Origin: Variovorax sp. 54
GTDB lineage: Bacteria > Pseudomonadota > Gammaproteobacteria > Burkholderiales > Burkholderiaceae_C
Direction of reading: 5' to 3'
DNA: 64,000 nucleotides
Assembly (NCBI RefSeq): GCF_002754375.1
Contig: NZ_PEFF01000001.1
Coordinates: forward strand, 5,473,501-5,537,500
Shown here: in pieces, positions 1 to 7,663 of the stretch
Layout of the letters: each line of letters begins with the position of its first letter
How positions within the stretch are numbered: the first letter of the stretch is position 1
Notes under the pieces: model-generated
Told to the model about the DNA's origin: nothing
Databases searched by the model: none
What the model saw: the letters and a program-made list of their open reading frames with translations, nothing else
Program-made: the position numbers and the translations under genes

Positions 1-179
1 GCCAACTGACAGCTCCAGTGCGGGTGCGGGCCGACGAGGCGTTCGTGCACGCGGCCCACCACCACCATCAGCTCGTGGCCCGCCCGCTCGCAGAGGGCGC
101 GCGCCTGCGCCACCGTATCGGGTGCGAAGTAGATGTGGGCGTGGTACTGGGCGTAGAGGTTTTCGGGGCGGCGCGGCAT
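1..179 (-). CDS. DOPA 4,5-dioxygenase family protein (3' end cut by window)
   Basis: The 59 visible residues begin MPRRPENLYAQYHAHIYF and carry the two signatures of the small DOPA 4,5-dioxygenase family: an HAHIYF strand near residue 13 and a GRVHERLVGPHPHW segment near residue 41. The histidines are the likely metal ligands of this ferredoxin-like-fold extradiol enzyme. Family members are about 110-120 residues, so roughly half is missing beyond the window start. It is the last visible gene of the operon that begins at 3274; its ATG lies 7 bases after the DUF4166 stop codon. The physiological substrate in proteobacteria is unknown; plant and fungal relatives cleave DOPA in pigment synthesis. 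Confidence 0.8.
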   Translation of the reverse strand, partial: MPRRPENLYAQYHAHIYFAPDTVAQARALCERAGHELMVVVGRVHERLVGPHPHWSCQL

Positions 180-186
180 GGTGGGC

Positions 187-804
187 TCATTGTGAACCGA
201 GGCGGAAGCGGCCGCTGTAGCGAAACACGTCGCCGAACCAGCGGTGGCGCAGCAGCATCTTCATGGTGAAGTGGTCGGGGTCGGACGGGTCGGGCCGTTC
301 CTCGACATAGGCGGTGCCGAGAAAGAGGCCCAGCGGCAGCGGAATGCGCAGCCCCGCGATGCGCCAGATGTAGCCCCTGTCGCGGAACACCACCGCGCCG
401 TCTTCCGCGCTCACCGCCAGGCGCATGCCGATGCCGAAGCGCACGTATTCGATCACCTCGCTACCTTGCCTCGCGTCGTGTTCCATGTGCGAACGGAAAT
501 GGAAGGGCGGCCTGCCCGGGAAGTGGAAGACGCGGTCCCAGTAGAGGCGGGCGTTGTCGGGGTGGCAGCGGTAGTGCACCTCGATCGGCACGTGGGTACC
601 CTGGTGCGGCACCAGCGCGCCGAACAGCCGGCCGAAGGGCATCAGCAACGCGGCCCACGGGGCGTGCCAGACCTCGCTCATGGCGCCGCGCACGCACACG
701 TAGTCGTCGGAGAACGGCGCCATCGTGTAGTGGCGGCGGATGACGTCGCCGAGCTGGTTCCATGCGGGGCCGAGCGCCTGCTGGAAGACGGGGGGCGCGC
801 TCAT
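187..804 (-). CDS. DUF4166 domain-containing protein
   Basis: A 205-residue soluble protein without signal peptide or membrane segments. It matches the DUF4166 pattern as I know it: a start of the FQQALGPAWNQL type, then a central Trp- and His-rich beta region (HYRCHPDNARLYWDRVFHF). No catalytic function is established for the family; in other bacteria it is often found beside DUF393, SRPBCC or short-chain dehydrogenase genes. The ATG overlaps the stop of the upstream SRPBCC gene by four bases (ATGA), so the two are probably translationally coupled. Role in this operon unknown. Confidence 0.75.
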   Translation of the reverse strand: MSAPPVFQQALGPAWNQLGDVIRRHYTMAPFSDDYVCVRGAMSEVWHAPWAALLMPFGRLFGALVPHQGTHVPIEVHYRCHPDNARLYWDRVFHFPGRPPFHFRSHMEHDARQGSEVIEYVRFGIGMRLAVSAEDGAVVFRDRGYIWRIAGLRIPLPLGLFLGTAYVEERPDPSDPDHFTMKMLLRHRWFGDVFRYSGRFRLGSQ

Positions 805-1841
805 CCTGCCACCGCCACGGTGGCTTCACTGCGCGCCTTGTAGAAGCGCAGGATGTTCTCGGAAGCGTCGCCAAGCAGGAACTGCATGACCGGGTCCGCA
901 TACCAGTTGAAGCGCGTGCTCAGCCGCCACGACACCGCGACGCGCAGCTCGGTGCCACCGTCGCGCGGGGTCAGCGTGTAGGTGGCGTCGCGCAGGTCGA
1001 AGTACTGGCCGCCGATCATCACGTGGTCGTCGAGCGCGCCGGCAGGGAAGGACTCGGGCGTGAAGCGGAAGCGCCACTTCAGCAGGCGGTTGGGTTGCCA
1101 CTCGGTGACGACCTCTTCGAAGTGCACGTTCTTCTGCCACCGCACCTGGCGCACGCGGCCCGCGGGCGTGTCGACGGTCACGCCCGACACCGGCATCGGC
1201 ACGCCGGCGCGGTAGGCCCACGCGTCGCCGACTTCGCTGGGGCGGATGTCGCGCGCGGCGTTGAGTTCGTGCCACACGCGTTCGGCCGGCGCGGCAATGA
1301 AGAGCGTGCGCGAGGTGTTCGAGAACTGGTCCGGGTTGGGCCATTGCGGCTCGATGCCGCCGAGCAGCAGCGGCACCAGGGCGAAGCTGTACAGCGCGGG
1401 CTTGGGCCAGTTGGTGATCCGGCACACGATGCCCATGGCCAGCCCGCCGACGCTGCCCATCACCGCGAACAGCGGCACGATGAAGGCGGCGCAGATGATG
1501 CCCTCGATGAACACCATCAGCGTGCCGCCGACGAACAGCGCGGTGGCCACCCACGGCGCCCAGAGGTAGTAGCCCCAGCTGCGCCGCTCGATGCGCTCGG
1601 CCATGTACACCGTGACCGCGCCGCACGCCGCGGGCGCGAGATAGACGAAGGAGCCCAGCATGGCCGAGAAGGGCTCGCCGGGCCCGCCGCCGAAGACGAT
1701 GCGCAGCACGAACGCGATCGCCGCGCCGGCGAACATGGGCCAGAACCAGCCGAAGGGCATGCCGCGCACGGGCTTCTTGGCCGGCACTTCGTCGTTAGGG
1801 GCCAGATCGGCGAGCTTGCTTTCTTCGGGATCGGTGCGCAT
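801..1841 (-). CDS. Membrane protein with C-terminal SRPBCC (START-like) domain
   Basis: 346 residues. A cytosolic N-terminal tail of about 28 residues is followed by four or five hydrophobic segments between roughly residues 30 and 165. Residues about 180-346 form an SRPBCC/polyketide-cyclase type ligand-binding domain, starting TLFIAAPAERVWHELN and ending in a long helix. SRPBCC domains bind hydrophobic ligands, so a membrane-tethered lipid or aromatic binder is plausible, but no enzyme activity can be read from the sequence. A GAAGAGG ribosome site precedes the ATG. The gene sits between the methyltransferase (30-base gap) and DUF4166 (ATGA overlap). Confidence 0.7.
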   Translation of the reverse strand: MRTDPEESKLADLAPNDEVPAKKPVRGMPFGWFWPMFAGAAIAFVLRIVFGGGPGEPFSAMLGSFVYLAPAACGAVTVYMAERIERRSWGYYLWAPWVATALFVGGTLMVFIEGIICAAFIVPLFAVMGSVGGLAMGIVCRITNWPKPALYSFALVPLLLGGIEPQWPNPDQFSNTSRTLFIAAPAERVWHELNAARDIRPSEVGDAWAYRAGVPMPVSGVTVDTPAGRVRQVRWQKNVHFEEVVTEWQPNRLLKWRFRFTPESFPAGALDDHVMIGGQYFDLRDATYTLTPRDGGTELRVAVSWRLSTRFNWYADPVMQFLLGDASENILRFYKARSEATVAVAG

Positions 1842-1871
1842 GGAAACCTCTTCTCCTTTTCTTGTGGGGGC

Positions 1872-2813
1872 TCAGTCGGCGCGGCGTCGGGCCGTCACCA
1901 TGGCGTAGTCGAAGTCGCGCCAGAACATGCCCAGCGCGAGCGCGCAGTAGCTGGCCACGATGTGCTTGCGGCGCCAGGGGCTGAGCTTGCCGCGCGCCTT
2001 CCAGAGTTCGGCCAGCGTGAAGCGCGTGGCCAGCACCGGGATGTGCAGCGCGCTGGGCGCCACGCGCCAGCGCAGCGACGTCACTTCGATGTCGTCGAAG
2101 CCCTGCGCGCGCAGCTCGGCCGTGAAGTCTTCGCGCACGGCCAGCGTGGGCACGGCCCAGCTGTCGGCCCACAGGCGGTGCAGCCAGCCCGCGAGGCGGC
2201 CGGGCTCGCGGCGCAGCAGGAAGCCGTCGACCACCACCAGCCGCGCGCCGGGCTTGAGCAGCCGCGCAGCCTCGCGCACGAAGTCGGCCTTGGCGGTGCC
2301 CTCGGCGTAGCAGGCGCTTTCGAGCGCCCAGGCGCCATCGGCCTGGGCGGCGGGCAGGCCGGTGCGGGTGTAGTCGGCTTCGACGTGCGCGACGCGGTCG
2401 GCCACGCCGGCCCGCGCGTCGAGCCGCGCGGCGATGCCGTTCTGCACCGGCACGTTGGTCACGGTGACCGCATGCAGCGCAGGGTCGTCACCGACCAGCG
2501 TGCGCGAGGTGGCGCCAGCGCCGCAGCCGAGGTCGAGCACGCAGCGCGGGCCGGTGGTCGCCGTGTCGAGCTGCAGCGCGCGCCCGACGGTGCGGTTCAT
2601 CTCGATCAGCATGCCTTCGCGCCGCAGCGGGTTCAGGCCCAGGCGCCAGAAGCCGAAGTGCATGTTGTAGCTGGGGCTCCAGGCGCGGTAGTCGTCGGCG
2701 ACCTCGGTGAAATAGTCCTGCGTGTCCTCGCGGCTCACCTGGCCCTCGACCGCAGGCGGCGTGGGCCGCGCGGTGCCGGGCAGGCGGAAGTCGGGCTGGA
2801 AGACGTCGGGCAT
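1872..2813 (-). CDS. Class I SAM-dependent methyltransferase
   Basis: 313 residues from the chosen start. Motif I of class I methyltransferases is clear (VLDLGCGAGATS, residues about 92-103), followed by an acidic loop (HVEADYTRTGL) and a late post-I strand (GARLVVVDGFLL). The N-terminal part resembles enzymes acting on lipids, tocopherols or small aromatics (DYFTEVADDYRAWSPSYNMHFG), but the substrate cannot be named. I prefer the ATG at 2813 over one at 2855 because GAAGGAG sits 6 bases before it, and the earlier start would run into the DCC gene. Second gene of the GbsR-linked operon. Confidence 0.8.
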   Translation of the reverse strand: MPDVFQPDFRLPGTARPTPPAVEGQVSREDTQDYFTEVADDYRAWSPSYNMHFGFWRLGLNPLRREGMLIEMNRTVGRALQLDTATTGPRCVLDLGCGAGATSRTLVGDDPALHAVTVTNVPVQNGIAARLDARAGVADRVAHVEADYTRTGLPAAQADGAWALESACYAEGTAKADFVREAARLLKPGARLVVVDGFLLRREPGRLAGWLHRLWADSWAVPTLAVREDFTAELRAQGFDDIEVTSLRWRVAPSALHIPVLATRFTLAELWKARGKLSPWRRKHIVASYCALALGMFWRDFDYAMVTARRRAD

Positions 2814-2842
2814 CGAAACTCCTTCAGGCGATGTGAGTTTTT

Positions 2843-3274
2843 TCAGAGCTTGCAATGGTCGTCGGCGCAGGTGGCTGGCGCGATCGCACCGTGCCCCGCG
2901 AGCCGCAGCACCAGCCAGCGCGGCAGCCGGTAGCGGTTGCGGGCCAGCACCGCGTAGGCGCGGTTGGCCAGTCGGCCGATCACCGGCAGGTCGAGCACCG
3001 CGCCGCCCGCCGGCAGGCCCACCGCGGCGCGGCAGGCGCGGATGGCGTCGACGCCCACGCGCAGTTGGCTAGCGGCATCGACCGCGTGCAGCGAACGCAT
3101 CAGCGCCTCGCGCGGTGCCGGGCCGTCCGCGAAACCGGCGGGTGAGCAGTCGACCAGGCGCAGCCGGCCGGCGCTGTCGCGCGCCTGCATGGCGCCCATT
3201 TCGGCCGTGCACAGCGGGCAGGTGGCGTCGAAATAGACGGTGAGCGGGTAGATGGCGGGGGCGAAGCGGGTCAT
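2843..3274 (-). CDS. DUF393/DCC thiol-disulfide oxidoreductase family protein
   Basis: 143 residues. An early strand leads to a redox-type CxxC motif (YFDATCPLCTAEM, C19 and C22), the hallmark of the DCC (DUF393) family of thioredoxin-like proteins; a hydrophobic helical C-terminal half follows. Substrates are unknown for the family. It is the first gene of a five-gene minus-strand operon, and its promoter region contains a near-copy of the palindrome found before the regulator at 3343-3936. That argues for control by that regulator. The spacing to the methyltransferase is 29 bases. Confidence 0.78.
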   Translation of the reverse strand: MTRFAPAIYPLTVYFDATCPLCTAEMGAMQARDSAGRLRLVDCSPAGFADGPAPREALMRSLHAVDAASQLRVGVDAIRACRAAVGLPAGGAVLDLPVIGRLANRAYAVLARNRYRLPRWLVLRLAGHGAIAPATCADDHCKL

Positions 3275-3294
3275 GGCGTTCTTGGTTCTCGATA

Positions 3295-3312
3295 TTTCAG
3301 TCAAAACAGAAA
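3295..3312. promoter_or_regulatory. Operator-like palindrome upstream of the DCC operon
   Basis: TTTCAGTCAAAACAGAAA differs at only two of 18 positions from the perfect palindrome at 3962-3979 in front of the neighbouring regulator gene. Read on the minus strand it contains TTGACT, a good -35 box for the DCC gene that starts at 3274. A regulator bound here would block RNA polymerase. Assigning it to the GbsR-type protein next door is inference from position and similarity. Confidence 0.6.
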
Positions 3313-3342
3313 TAAGAAGGCAAAAAAAGGACGCGGCCTTTC

Positions 3343-3936
3343 TCAGATCATCGGCAGGCTGGCGTGGTGCGCGTCGGGGTCGTCGCCCTTGTCTGCGGGA
3401 GGTGGCGGCGTGGTGTCGCCGCGCACGAACTTCTGCACGCTGGCGCCGAGCGTGAGCACCTTGTCGAGCGTGCCGGGCGACAGCCGCAGCATTTCGTCGG
3501 CCCAGGTGGCGAGCTTGTCCATGAGTTCCATGGTGGAACGGATGCGGTCTTGCGCGTCGGCCGGCTCCTTCTGGAAGTCGGGGCTGGACACCAGTTCGCG
3601 CAGCACGCGCACGGTGGGGTCGAACTCGCGTTCCTTGCGCTCGCGCACGACGGTGCGGAACAGCTCCCACACGTCGACGCTGGTCTCGAAGTAGTCGCGC
3701 CGATCGCCCAGCGTGTGGGTGACGCGCACGAGGTTCCAGGCCTGCAGTTCCTTCAGGCTGTTGCTGATGTTGGAGCGGGCGACACCGAGCGTGTCGCACA
3801 GCTCTTCGGCGTGCATCGGCTTGCCGTGCGCGAACAGCAGGGCGTGGATCTGCGAGACCGTGCGGTTCACGCCCCACATGGAGCCCATCTCGCCCCAGTG
3901 CAGGACGAACTTGCGTTGAATGTCGGTGAGTTCCAT
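3343..3936 (-). CDS. GbsR/MarR family transcriptional regulator
   Basis: 197 residues from the ATG at 3936. Residues about 25-85 form a winged helix (AEELCDTLGVARSNISNSLKEL then VRVTHTLGDRRDYFE) of the GbsR branch of the MarR superfamily, which includes repressors of osmoprotectant and membrane genes. A helical dimerisation region follows and the C-terminus is Pro- and Asp-rich. An upstream ATG at 4005 is open but would translate through the promoter and palindrome, so I reject it. A TTGACA -35 (3966-3971) and a TAAACT -10 (3944-3949) 16 bases apart place the transcript start next to the ATG, so the message is probably leaderless. It likely represses itself and the DCC operon. Confidence 0.82.
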   Translation of the reverse strand: MELTDIQRKFVLHWGEMGSMWGVNRTVSQIHALLFAHGKPMHAEELCDTLGVARSNISNSLKELQAWNLVRVTHTLGDRRDYFETSVDVWELFRTVVRERKEREFDPTVRVLRELVSSPDFQKEPADAQDRIRSTMELMDKLATWADEMLRLSPGTLDKVLTLGASVQKFVRGDTTPPPPADKGDDPDAHHASLPMI

Positions 3937-3943
3937 GGCGCCG

Positions 3944-3979
3944 AGTTTAGGATTTCCTAAATTTCTGTCAAGACAGAAA
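3944..3979 (-). promoter_or_regulatory. gbsR-type promoter with two adjoining palindromes
   Basis: On the minus strand, TTGACA (complement of 3966-3971) and TAAACT (complement of 3944-3949) form a promoter with a 16-base spacer. The perfect palindrome TTTCTGTC-AA-GACAGAAA (3962-3979) covers the -35 box, and a second palindrome TTAGGA-TT-TCCTAA (3947-3960) covers the spacer and the -10 edge. This is the arrangement expected for autorepression. The first palindrome recurs with two changes at 3295-3312. Confidence 0.65.
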
Positions 3980-4013
3980 CAAAAAATTCTGCAGCACCGG
4001 GTCAAAAGTGAAA

Positions 4014-4033
4014 TACTGTATGAATAAACAGTT
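4014..4033. promoter_or_regulatory. LexA (SOS) box
   Basis: CTGT-ATGAATAA-ACAG matches the CTGT-N8-ACAG LexA consensus of gamma- and betaproteobacteria exactly, and the flanks (TA before, TT after) also fit the longer E. coli consensus. It ends 40 bases before the ATG of the radical SAM gene at 4071, the usual position for repressing a single gene. Confidence 0.75.
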
Positions 4034-4070
4034 ATTCACCTTGTTTCCTGTTTCCTTCCAAGGACCCGCC

Positions 4071-5165
4071 ATGCCCGCCGCCCAGGTTCCCATCCACATC
4101 ATCAAGGGTCGTGGCGCGGCCACGCGGCTCGCGCACCGGTTCTCCAAAGACGAACGCAACGCCTTCGACGACGGCTGGGGCACGCTGGAAGAAGGCGAGG
4201 CCGAAGCCGCCGAACTGCTGCCGCTGGCCACCGAGGTGCGCTTCGAAGACGTGAAGTCGGTGCTCAGCAGCAACGAGTCGCCCGACATTCCGTTCGACCG
4301 TTCGCTCAACCCGTACCGCGGCTGCGAGCACGGCTGCATCTACTGCTTTGCGCGGCCCACGCACAGCTACCTGAACCTCTCGCCCGGCCTCGACTTCGAG
4401 ACCAAGCTCATCGCCAAGCGCAACCTCGTCGAGGTGCTGCGCGCCGAACTCGGCCGCAAGAGCTACCGCCCCAGCAACCTCGCCATCGGCACCGCCACCG
4501 ACTGCTACCAGCCCATCGAGCGCGAGCTGCGGCTCACGCGCGGCGTGATCGAGCTGCTGAGCGAGGTGCGGCATCCGTTCGCGCTCATCACCAAGTCGAG
4601 CGCCGTGGAGCGCGACCTCGACCTGATCGCGCCGATGGCGGCCGACCGGCTCGCGGCCGTGTACGTCACGATCACCACGCTCGACGGCGAACTGGCGCGC
4701 AAGCTCGAGCCGCGCGCCGCGGCGCCGCACCGGCGGCTGCGCACCATCCGCACCCTGGCCGACGCCGGCGTGCCGGTGGGCGTGAGCGTGGCGCCGCAGA
4801 TTCCGTTCATCACCGAAGACATGGAGCAGGTGCTCGAGGCCGCCTGGGAGGCCGGCGCGCGCAGCGCCTTCTACACCGTGGTGCGTCTGCCGTGGGAGGT
4901 GGCGCCGCTGTTCAAGGAATGGCTCGAGCTGCACTACCCGCAGCGCGCCGAGCGCGTGATGGCGCGCATCCATGAGATGCGCGGCGGCAAGGACTACGAC
5001 GCCGACTTCGCCACGCGCATGAAGGGCTCGGGCCTGTGGGCCGACCTGATCCACCAGCGCTTCCAGAAGGCGACGAACCGGCTGGGCTTCAACCGCGAGC
5101 GGATTGCGCTGGACACCAGCGCGTTCCGGCCGCCTGGCGCTGCGGGGCAGGGCAGCCTGTTCTAG
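4071..5165 (+). CDS. PA0069 family radical SAM protein, SOS-controlled
   Basis: 364 residues. The cluster-binding motif is CEHGCIYC (Cx3Cx2C, about residue 84) in the context LNPYRGCEHGCIYCFARPTH, typical of the PA0069 branch related to spore photoproduct lyase. A radical SAM barrel follows (NLAIGTATDCYQPIERE, FALITKSSAVERDLDLI). The reaction is not established; relation to a DNA-lesion lyase plus a LexA box suggests DNA repair or nucleic-acid chemistry, which is inference. From memory, PA0069 of P. aeruginosa is also listed as SOS-induced. The ATG at 4071 has AAGGA upstream; an open start at 4008 would overlap the LexA box and is rejected. Confidence 0.85.
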   Translation: MPAAQVPIHIIKGRGAATRLAHRFSKDERNAFDDGWGTLEEGEAEAAELLPLATEVRFEDVKSVLSSNESPDIPFDRSLNPYRGCEHGCIYCFARPTHSYLNLSPGLDFETKLIAKRNLVEVLRAELGRKSYRPSNLAIGTATDCYQPIERELRLTRGVIELLSEVRHPFALITKSSAVERDLDLIAPMAADRLAAVYVTITTLDGELARKLEPRAAAPHRRLRTIRTLADAGVPVGVSVAPQIPFITEDMEQVLEAAWEAGARSAFYTVVRLPWEVAPLFKEWLELHYPQRAERVMARIHEMRGGKDYDADFATRMKGSGLWADLIHQRFQKATNRLGFNRERIALDTSAFRPPGAAGQGSLF

Positions 5166-5178
5166 GTCCTGTACCTAG
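5162..5178. terminator. Inverted repeat containing both convergent stop codons
   Basis: CTAGGT-CCTGT-ACCTAG (6-base stem, 5-base loop) contains the TAG of the radical SAM gene (5163-5165) and, on the other strand, the TAG of the alpha/beta hydrolase (5175-5177). It may act as a weak bidirectional terminator. There is no U-run, and the stem is short. Confidence 0.35.
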
Positions 5179-6098
5179 TTCTTGCGCAGGAACTCGCCCA
5201 CCAGCTGCGTGGTGGCCTGCGGGTTCTCTTCCATGATCCAGTGGCCCGAGCCGGGCACGATGCCTTCGGTCACGTCGCTGGCGGCGAAGCGCATGACCAC
5301 CGCCATCGTCGGGCCGAACGACTTTTCTCCGCCCACCGCCAGCACCGGCATCTCCAGCTTGCCCTGCGCCAGGAAGGCCTTGTTGTCGATGGCGTCCTGG
5401 TCGAAGGCCGCGAACTGCGAGAAGCCCGCATGCATGTTGCCGGGCCGCGCGTACAGGCGCGCGTAGTGCCGGCGCGCGGCTTCGCTGAAGCGGGCCGGCG
5501 TGGCCGAGAACTCGTTCCAGAAGCGATCGAGGTAGATGCGCTCGCGCCCGGCCACCAGCCGCTCCATGTCGGGGCCGCCGAAGCGGAAGTGCCACAGCAG
5601 CGGGTTCTTCAGAATCTCTTCCCAGGGGCCCACGCCCGGCACCGGCGCGTCGATGAGCACGAAGCGCGTCACGCGGTCGCGGTGCTGCGCCGCAAAAGCG
5701 TAGCCGACCATGTTGCCGATGTCGTGCGTCACCAGCTGGGTCTTCGTGATGCCGAGCTTGTCGAGCAGCTGCGCCACGTCCTGCCCCTGGGCCTTCTTGT
5801 CGAAGCCCGTGGTGGCGCGTGCCGACAGGCCCATGCCGCGCAGGTCGGGCACCACCACCGTGTGGTCGCGCGCGAGCACGTTGGCCATGGGGGCCCACAT
5901 GTCGCCGGTTTCGCCGTAGCCGTGCAGCAGCGTGACGGCGGGGCCGGTGCCGCCCACGCGCACATGCAGCGTGGTGCCGTTGACGGCGATCTCGCGGGTC
6001 TTGAAGGCGGGAGAGAAGGCCGGCATGCCGCCGGTCTGTGCGAGGGCGGAGGTCGCGAGAAACGCGACCGCCAGGAATCCGAGCATCCGTTTGAACAT
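5175..6098 (-). CDS. Exported alpha/beta hydrolase, epoxide hydrolase/dehalogenase type
   Basis: 307 residues. A Sec signal peptide (MFKRMLGFLAVAFLATSALA) places it in the periplasm. The alpha/beta-hydrolase core has an oxyanion loop (LLHGYGETGDMW, about residue 58) and a nucleophile elbow with Asp instead of Ser (THDIGNMVGY, D126), as in epoxide hydrolases and haloalkane dehalogenases. The C-terminal histidine is in GSGHW. Cap-domain tryptophans (PLLWHF, RFWNEF) fit that branch. GAAGGA lies 8 bases before the ATG. It is the last gene behind the RND efflux genes, 59 bases after the outer-membrane component, so it may be co-transcribed; a role in modifying exported compounds is speculative. 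Confidence 0.8.
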   Translation of the reverse strand: MFKRMLGFLAVAFLATSALAQTGGMPAFSPAFKTREIAVNGTTLHVRVGGTGPAVTLLHGYGETGDMWAPMANVLARDHTVVVPDLRGMGLSARATTGFDKKAQGQDVAQLLDKLGITKTQLVTHDIGNMVGYAFAAQHRDRVTRFVLIDAPVPGVGPWEEILKNPLLWHFRFGGPDMERLVAGRERIYLDRFWNEFSATPARFSEAARRHYARLYARPGNMHAGFSQFAAFDQDAIDNKAFLAQGKLEMPVLAVGGEKSFGPTMAVVMRFAASDVTEGIVPGSGHWIMEENPQATTQLVGEFLRKN

Positions 6099-6157
6099 CG
6101 TCGCGTCCTTCGAAAAAGAGGCAGCGTCCGTACGACGCGGGGGAGGGCGGCGCGATG

Positions 6158-7663
6158 CTACGGGCTTTTGGCCAGGCCGGCCATCCCCTGAAAACGGCAA
6201 CCTGCGGCTACATCGCTCGCGCTGTCCGCACGGCCCGCCTCGCACCAGTCGCCGCCCAGCGCCTTCACCAGGAACACCGACGTCAAGAGCCGCTGCCCCT
6301 GCAACTGCGCGGCCTGCCGCTCCACCGTCAGCAGCGACTGCTGCGCGGTGATCACGTCCAGGTAGGTCGAGGCGCCGCCCTCGTAGCGGCTGGTCGCCAT
6401 GTCGAGCACGCGCCTCGCCGCGGTCACGGCTGACTGCGCCTGCGTGGTCGCGCTGTCGAGTGCCGACAGGCCGGTGATGCCGTCTTCCACTTCCTGCATC
6501 GCCGTGAGCACGGTGCGGCGGTAGCTGCCCACGGTGGCGTCGTAGCCCGCCTTGGCAAAGTCGACATTGGCGCGGATGCGCCCGCCGTCGAACAGCACCT
6601 GCGTGGCCGACACGCCCACCGACCACAGCAGGCTGGGGCCGTTGAACAGCGATTCGATCAGGCGGCTGTCCACGCCCACGGTCGGCGAGATGAGGAAGCT
6701 CGGATAGAAGGCCGCGGTGGCCACGCCGATCTGTGCGTTGGCCGCGGCCATGGCGCGTTCGGCCGAAGCCACGTCGGGCCGGCGCTGCAGGATGTCCGAG
6801 GGCACGCCCAGCGGCACCGCCGGCGGCCTGATCTCGCGCAGGTCGACCGGCAGCGCGAAGCTCGGCGCGGGCGTGCCGGTGAGCGTGGCCAGTGCGTGCT
6901 CGTACTGCGCACGCTGCTTCTTCAGCACGTCGACCTGCGTGCGCGTGGTTTCGAGCAGCGCCTGCTGCTGCGCCACATCGAGGCCCGACACCGCGCCCAG
7001 GTCGTGGCGCGCCGTGACCAGTTCCAGCGCGCGGCGCTGCAGGCCGATGGAGCGCGACAGCACGTCGAGCTCGATGTCGGTCGAGCGCAGGTTGAAGTAG
7101 TTGTTGGCCACGTCGGCGCCCAGCAGCAGCCGCGTGGTCGCCAGGTCGGCGGCCGACTGTTCGGCGGAGGCGCTGGCGCCTTCGACGCTGCGCTGCACGC
7201 GGCCCGCCAGGTCGAGTTCGTAGCTCGCGTTCAGCGACACGGCGAAGTCGTTCTGTACCGTCGTCGAGTTGGCGACGCTGTAGTTGGTGAGCGGCCGGTT
7301 GGCGGAAATCTTCAGGCGCGAGGCGCGCGTGCCCAGACCCAGCTGCGGGTACTGGCTGGCCGAACTGGCCGCCAGCGTGGCGCGCGCCTGCGCCAGCCGC
7401 GCCTGGGCAATGGCCAATGTCGGGCTGCCGGCCAGCGCTTGTGCCTGCAGCGTGTCGAGCGTGGCGTCGTTGAAGCGCTTCCACCACGGGCCCTTGTCGG
7501 CGGCATCGGCGGGCGTGGCGGGGCGCCAGGGTTCCTCGAGCTTCCAGCTGACGGGCAGCGGCGTGTCGGGCGTCTGGTAGTCGGGGCCGACGGCGCAGCC
7601 CGCGGCCAGCAGAAGGACGACGGCGGCGACCGTGGTGGTCGCAAGCGGCGCGCGCAGTCTCAC
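6158..7663 (-). CDS. RND efflux outer-membrane factor, NodT/OprM family lipoprotein
   Basis: 501 residues. A lipoprotein signal peptide ends in LLLAAGCAVGPDYQ (Cys23), followed by two outer-membrane-factor repeats (coiled-coil pairs near residues 60-250 and 270-460), the NodT/OprM architecture. It forms the trimeric exit duct of a tripartite efflux pump. Translation starts at a GTG whose bases overlap the stop of the adaptor gene (GTGA), so it is coupled to it. The order permease-adaptor-outer membrane factor follows in the same direction. Confidence 0.9.
   Translation of the reverse strand: MRLRAPLATTTVAAVVLLLAAGCAVGPDYQTPDTPLPVSWKLEEPWRPATPADAADKGPWWKRFNDATLDTLQAQALAGSPTLAIAQARLAQARATLAASSASQYPQLGLGTRASRLKISANRPLTNYSVANSTTVQNDFAVSLNASYELDLAGRVQRSVEGASASAEQSAADLATTRLLLGADVANNYFNLRSTDIELDVLSRSIGLQRRALELVTARHDLGAVSGLDVAQQQALLETTRTQVDVLKKQRAQYEHALATLTGTPAPSFALPVDLREIRPPAVPLGVPSDILQRRPDVASAERAMAAANAQIGVATAAFYPSFLISPTVGVDSRLIESLFNGPSLLWSVGVSATQVLFDGGRIRANVDFAKAGYDATVGSYRRTVLTAMQEVEDGITGLSALDSATTQAQSAVTAARRVLDMATSRYEGGASTYLDVITAQQSLLTVERQAAQLQGQRLLTSVFLVKALGGDWCEAGRADSASDVAAGCRFQGMAGLAKSP

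Noticed and set aside
2814..2855. Longer start of the methyltransferase
   Set aside because: It would overlap the DCC gene and lacks the GAAGGAG site found before 2813.
3937..4005. Longer start of the GbsR-type regulator
   Set aside because: The extra residues (Cys-rich) are encoded by the palindromes and promoter.
4008..4070. Longer start of the radical SAM gene
   Set aside because: It would place the LexA box inside the coding region, and the ATG at 4071 has a proper ribosome site and family-like start.
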